DNA of 18,971 nt. It comes from CAYVMN01 sp964452575. Its GTDB lineage: Bacteria > Desulfobacterota > DSM-4660 > Desulfatiglandales > Desulfatiglandaceae. The notes under the pieces are model-generated. The model ran no database searches, was not told where the DNA came from, and saw only the letters and a program-made list of their open reading frames with translations. Position 1 is the first letter of the stretch; each line of letters opens with the position of its first letter. Positions 15,923 to 18,971 of this stretch are shown here, piece after piece. The DNA is taken from contig CAYVMN010000081.1 of the NCBI GenBank assembly GCA_964452575.1, forward strand, positions 1 through 18,971. Direction: 5' to 3'. The position numbers and the translations under genes are program-made.

Positions 15923-16347
15923 GGTTCAACCCCTTTGTGCGGTTTTTTAGATTAGTCGTCGTGCCCTTTCCTGGAATCTGACACCCTGTTGCTTGGATTC
16001 TCCTTCTCGCACGTCTGCTCTTCAACGCTGACCCATACTTTTGTTCAGAGGGAAATGAAAGATCAACAGTGGGCCCCCTCAGCATGTAAGTCCCCCCTTT
16101 CTGGTTTCACCCACCGCAATCAATATCTACCAATAAATGGCCATCCACATCTATTTGAAAATCAAAACGATCCTTGAACAGCTTTGCTCCAGTCATTGAT
16201 CTCACGGCCAAAAAAAGTTTCCCGGCTCGATTCTTCAACGCAGGGAGAAACCTCAGATGAACTATAAATATAATCTTCAGGACCCTTTCTCTACAATGGC
16301 AGGCTGATAAGGAATTCCTTGATTTTTGCAGGATTGTTGTCTACAAA

Positions 16348-16374
16348 ATTATAATGTCATTATGAATATGTCAA
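16348..16374 (-). promoter_or_regulatory. candidate promoter with an overlapping palindromic operator, toward the AOR-family gene
   Basis: On the minus strand: perfect TTGACA (16374-16369), a 15-bp spacer, perfect TATAAT (16353-16348). The palindrome ATAATG-T-CATTAT (16351-16363) covers the spacer and the edge of the -10 box, a typical repressor position. It is about 425 nt from the AOR start codon, so a long leader would result. Confidence 0.4.
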
Positions 16375-16539
16375 TACCAAATCTCGGATTGGTCAGAGCG
16401 GTCTCGAAAGTCAGGCAAGAGACGTTAATGTGTGAGACGATGATGGATAACGTTTATTCAAGAGAAAAATGAAAAAAATAGTGAAAAACATGAGCCTGAT
16501 AAATAGAGATGCTCTTGTATCCAGATGCAAGATTTTACA

Positions 16540-16566
16540 TTGACACCCAAATAGTATTGCTATAGT
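16540..16566 (+). promoter_or_regulatory. candidate promoter of the acyl-CoA synthetase alpha gene
   Basis: TTGACA (16540-16545), a 15-bp spacer, TATAGT (16561-16566), about 100 nt ahead of the ATG at 16667. The spacer is shorter than the usual 16-18 bp. Confidence 0.4.
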
Positions 16567-16666
16567 TCTGTATGTGGTACGCCCTCAGAAACTCAGATAT
16601 CCTTTTCCCACACCTCGAAGCACAGATTCTTGACAGGAAGGGCTTTATATTCGATCTCAGAAAGAC

Positions 16667-18091
16667 ATGGTTGCTGATTACCTCACTACGATGAATTATG
16701 TTTTCTTCCCCCGTTCTATAGCAGTAGTCGGAGCATCAAGTAATCACGAGAAAGAGATAAGTTCGGGATGGGTAGGAAGACTGGTCCAGTTTGGTTACAA
16801 AGGCAAAATCTATCCGGTGAATCCTCATGCTAGCCAGATTCTTGGCCTGAGGGCATATCCGTCAATTAGAGAGATTCCAGAGCCAATTGATTATGCAATA
16901 ATCGTCGTACCTCGGAGCCTTGTACCAACCTCGTTGGAGGAGTGTGTTGCCAGAGATGTGAAGGTCGTTCATATTTATACAGCCGGCTTCAGCGAGACCG
17001 GTACAGAGGAAGGAAAAGCTCTTCAAGGTAAGATTGAAAGCATTATCAAAGGAGCTTCCACCAGAGTAATCGGCCCCAACTGCATGGGTGTTTACTCCCC
17101 AGCAGGAGGCCTGAGTTTTGACATTCGATTTCCAAAAGAAAGAGGATCAATAACCTTTGTCTCACAAACAGGGGTTGGAGGTCGACGGCTTATCCACCTA
17201 GCCCTAGGAAGGGGACTTCGCTTTGAACACGCAATAAGTTACGGCAATGCGGTTGACCTTAATATCATAGACTTTCTCGAGTATGAACTATCCAATCCAG
17301 AAACAAAGCTGATCCTCATCTATCTGGAAGGATTGACGGAAGGGCGTCGATTTTTGAGGCTCCTGAAAGAGTGTACCCGGACCAAACCAGTGCTTATTGT
17401 CAAGGCTGGATTAAGCGAGAGCGGAGCTCGTGCCGTAACGTCTCATACCGCCTCACTAGGCGGTAGCAAGGAGATCTGGCAGGCATTCTTTAAGCAGACT
17501 GGTGCAATCCCTGTGCACAGCCTTGAGGAGGCGGTTGACCAGATGGTTGCATTACAGACCCTTCCGCCCATAAAAGGGAGGAGGGTTGGGCTAGTTGGCC
17601 GTGGAGGAGGTATCGGTGTAATAGCTACCGAAATTTGTGAAAAGGAAGGTCTCAAAGTCCCTCAATTTGAACGGGCGACTATGAGGCAGCTGGAGAGAAT
17701 CACTCCTTTTGATGCCGGTTCAGCGATAAGTAATCCGGTAGAGATTGGATTAGGTATTGGTGGTGTTTCCAAACACTACGTTGAAGGGCTCCAGATTGTC
17801 GCCTCTGATCCACATGTAGACTTCATAATCACCTTTTTGAATCCACAAGACTATATCCATTACAGCATCAAGGGATGGGCCGAAGACATTACTATGGCAT
17901 TGAAGGAAGCCAGAACAAACGTATCTAAACCTTTTATTGTGGTGTTATTTCAGGGAACGAGTATTGATGTCTTCAAGTCAACCCTGAAGATTCAGCATGC
18001 ATGCCAGAGGGAAGGCATAGCATGTTTTGCCAGTATGGACGCAGCCATCAGGGCCGTAAGTAAGCTGATTGCATACTATAACTTTATTTAA
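16667..18091 (+). CDS. NDP-forming acyl-CoA synthetase, alpha subunit
   Basis: 474 aa, matching the separate alpha subunits (about 460 aa) of ADP-forming acetyl/acyl-CoA synthetases. It starts with the CoA-binding Rossmann domain (FFPRSIAVVGASS 13-25, GYKGKIYPVNP 43-53, YPSIREIPEPIDYAIIVVP). The succinyl-CoA-synthetase-like region follows (GPNCMGVYSP 136-145, SQTGVGG 166-172). The phosphohistidine motif SHTASLGG holds His260, and a C-terminal ligase-CoA domain has GRGGGIGVIA. The complete enzyme converts acyl-CoA, ADP and phosphate to acid, CoA and ATP. The ATP-grasp beta subunit is needed for the nucleotide half-reaction; it is neither fused nor adjacent in the window. The ATG at 16667 has no clear Shine-Dalgarno; Met9 is an alternative start, also without one. 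A CoA-transferase gene follows after 117 nt on the same strand. Substrate unknown. Confidence 0.88.
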   Translation: MVADYLTTMNYVFFPRSIAVVGASSNHEKEISSGWVGRLVQFGYKGKIYPVNPHASQILGLRAYPSIREIPEPIDYAIIVVPRSLVPTSLEECVARDVKVVHIYTAGFSETGTEEGKALQGKIESIIKGASTRVIGPNCMGVYSPAGGLSFDIRFPKERGSITFVSQTGVGGRRLIHLALGRGLRFEHAISYGNAVDLNIIDFLEYELSNPETKLILIYLEGLTEGRRFLRLLKECTRTKPVLIVKAGLSESGARAVTSHTASLGGSKEIWQAFFKQTGAIPVHSLEEAVDQMVALQTLPPIKGRRVGLVGRGGGIGVIATEICEKEGLKVPQFERATMRQLERITPFDAGSAISNPVEIGLGIGGVSKHYVEGLQIVASDPHVDFIITFLNPQDYIHYSIKGWAEDITMALKEARTNVSKPFIVVLFQGTSIDVFKSTLKIQHACQREGIACFASMDAAIRAVSKLIAYYNFI

Positions 18092-18123
18092 AGGTAGTTA
18101 ATTCCTATTTACTCTGATAGAGG

Positions 18124-18162
18124 GGATCCATTCGCTGAGAGAGTATACTCAGAGAAAGATCC
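18124..18162 (+). other. nested inverted repeat between acyl-CoA synthetase alpha and CoA-transferase genes
   Basis: GGATC (18124-18128) pairs with GATCC (18158-18162). Inside it, CTGAG (18135-18139) pairs with CTCAG (18148-18152) around GAGTATACTC, itself a 10-bp palindrome (18141-18150). There is no T tract, so it is not an ordinary terminator; it could be an operator or an RNA processing structure. Confidence 0.3.
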
Positions 18163-18208
18163 AGGATGTAGGAATGCTGATTAAGTATAAGCAAAAGGGG
18201 GCTTCCAT

Positions 18209-18971
18209 ATGAGGGAAAAATGGCAAGATGAATACAGACGGAAGTTGGTTTCCCCAGAAGAGGCGGTGGCAGTGGTAAAGAATGGCGACAGAGTTGGTTT
18301 CACGTATGGAAGGCAACCCCGGGCTCTCGGGCTGGCATTGGCCGCTCGACTTGGGGAGCTTAAGGACGTTACGGTATTTGTCCGCACCCCAGCAATGGAT
18401 TTTGGCTGGTATGACCCCGGGTGGGAGGAGAGTTTTAAGATAGAAATAAGCTATGTCCTCCCCATCACGCGGGAGATGATGGCTGAAAGACGATGTGACT
18501 TTGTTATAGGGGGACTGCTGGGAATGACTCCGAGGCATGCGGCAGTTGGGAAAGTTGATGTCCTTTTTACCGAAGTTTCTCCGCCTGATGAGCACGGCTA
18601 TTGCAGCTTCGGGGCCTCAGTCTGGGGAAAAAAGATGGCAATCGAATGCGCTAAAATTGTACTTGCCGAGGTGAACAAGAATCTCATCAGAACATATGGT
18701 GGGAATTACGTTCACGTATCCGAGATAGATTATTTCGTTGAACATGTCTCGGGGGGCGCTCGTCCTGGGGGAACCGACCTCCTGGGGCGAAAAACCTGGG
18801 AGCCCGGAGAGGTCGAAAAGCGCATTGCTGACCATGTTTCCACCCTTATTAAGGACGGTGATACCCTGCAAATCGGTGTTGGAAGTACCTCTGAGTGGAT
18901 TGCCCATCTGGGAGCTTTAGATAATAGAGCAGATCTTGGCTGGCATTCAGAAACCACCCCAAGAGGGATCA
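18209..18971 (+). CDS. acetyl-CoA hydrolase / 4-hydroxybutyrate CoA-transferase family protein (3' truncated by window)
   Basis: 254 codons are visible and the frame is open to the window end. The ATG at 18209 has AAGGGGG (18194-18200) 8 nt upstream. The protein starts REKWQDEYRRKLVSPEEAVAVVKNGDRVGF, the family's usual N-terminus. It continues with DVLFTEVSPPDEHGYCSFG (a conserved xSPPDxHGxxS motif), a GGARPGGTDLLG loop, LIKDGDTLQIGVGSTSEWIA, and ends in LGWHSETTPRGI. Glu248 in WHSE falls where the catalytic glutamate that forms the glutamyl-CoA thioester sits in 4-hydroxybutyrate, butyrate and succinate CoA-transferases (family I fold). About 180-200 residues are expected beyond the edge. 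It transfers CoA between acyl-CoA and a free acid; donor and acceptor are unknown. With the preceding acyl-CoA synthetase alpha gene, same strand and 117 nt away, it suggests a module for recovering energy or CoA from thioesters. Confidence 0.9.
   Translation, partial: MREKWQDEYRRKLVSPEEAVAVVKNGDRVGFTYGRQPRALGLALAARLGELKDVTVFVRTPAMDFGWYDPGWEESFKIEISYVLPITREMMAERRCDFVIGGLLGMTPRHAAVGKVDVLFTEVSPPDEHGYCSFGASVWGKKMAIECAKIVLAEVNKNLIRTYGGNYVHVSEIDYFVEHVSGGARPGGTDLLGRKTWEPGEVEKRIADHVSTLIKDGDTLQIGVGSTSEWIAHLGALDNRADLGWHSETTPRGI

Larger units (their letters stand above)
15923..16666. other. 744-bp AT-rich divergent intergenic region
   Basis: No credible gene in either direction. It separates the AOR-family gene (minus) from the acyl-CoA synthetase alpha gene (plus) and contains one candidate promoter facing each way, plus a 13-bp perfect palindrome. 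The length is unusual for this compact window and suggests control elements or lost genes. Confidence 0.55.

Noticed and set aside
13318..16511. TGATAAATAGAGAT occurring both in the integrase remnant (about 13318) and in the divergent region (about 16498) as a possible attachment repeat
   Set aside because: A single 14-bp match is expected about once by chance in a window this size, it is not the tRNA 3' end, and neither flank extends it.
1..18971. CRISPR array or tandem direct-repeat array
   Set aside because: No regularly spaced repeats were seen anywhere; the only clear repeats are the MITE arms and its target duplication.

Overview
The window looks like chromosome of an anaerobic Gram-negative bacterium, most likely a Desulfobacterota (deltaproteobacterial) lineage. 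This is an inference from gene content: a tungsten/molybdenum aldehyde oxidoreductase-family protein, a 2-hydroxyacyl-CoA dehydratase/benzoyl-CoA reductase-family subunit, an NDP-forming acyl-CoA synthetase alpha subunit, two CoA-transferase types, and an RND efflux pump that needs an outer membrane. No rRNA or taxonomic marker beyond one tRNA is present.

Layout. (1) 1-1553, plus strand: a small Cys-rich zinc-finger-like protein, a two-CBS-domain protein and a universal stress protein. (2) 1565-3611, minus strand: a CaiB/BaiF-type CoA-transferase followed by an alpha/beta hydrolase, probably one operon, converging on the stress gene. (3) 3744-8281, plus strand: promoter, periplasmic adaptor and MdtB/MdtC-like RND transporter, overlapping by 4 nt; no outer-membrane factor is present. 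(4) 8367-8677: a 295-bp non-coding element with long terminal inverted repeats starting GTAACAC, bounded by a perfect 8-bp direct repeat; it looks like an IS66-type MITE. (5) 8699-13049: a 3-hydroxyacyl-CoA dehydrogenase (minus) divergent from a two-gene unit (plus) of an AMP-forming acyl-CoA synthetase and a HgdB/BcrB-like iron-sulfur protein with exactly six cysteines. (6) 13081-13519: a strong promoter, tRNA-Leu(UAA), a terminator, and on the opposite strand the decayed C-terminal end of a tyrosine recombinase, i.e. the scar of an element integrated at this tRNA. (7) 13520-18971: visibly lower-GC DNA with an AOR-family oxidoreductase (minus), a long 744-bp divergent intergenic region, an orphan NDP-forming acyl-CoA synthetase alpha subunit, and an acetyl-CoA hydrolase/4-hydroxybutyrate-CoA-transferase-type gene cut off by the window end.

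How it may fit together: regions 2, 5 and 7 are all acyl-CoA chemistry. Acids could be activated by the AMP-forming ligase or by CoA transfer, processed by a radical-type dehydratase/reductase and oxidised by the 3-hydroxyacyl-CoA dehydrogenase. The genes right of the tRNA could connect aldehydes, carboxylates and CoA thioesters with energy conservation. The most notable points are the orphan six-Cys HgdB-like protein coupled to an acyl-CoA ligase (no second subunit or activator ATPase in the window), the IS66-like MITE, and the integrase-scarred tRNA-Leu bordering a lower-GC metabolic block.
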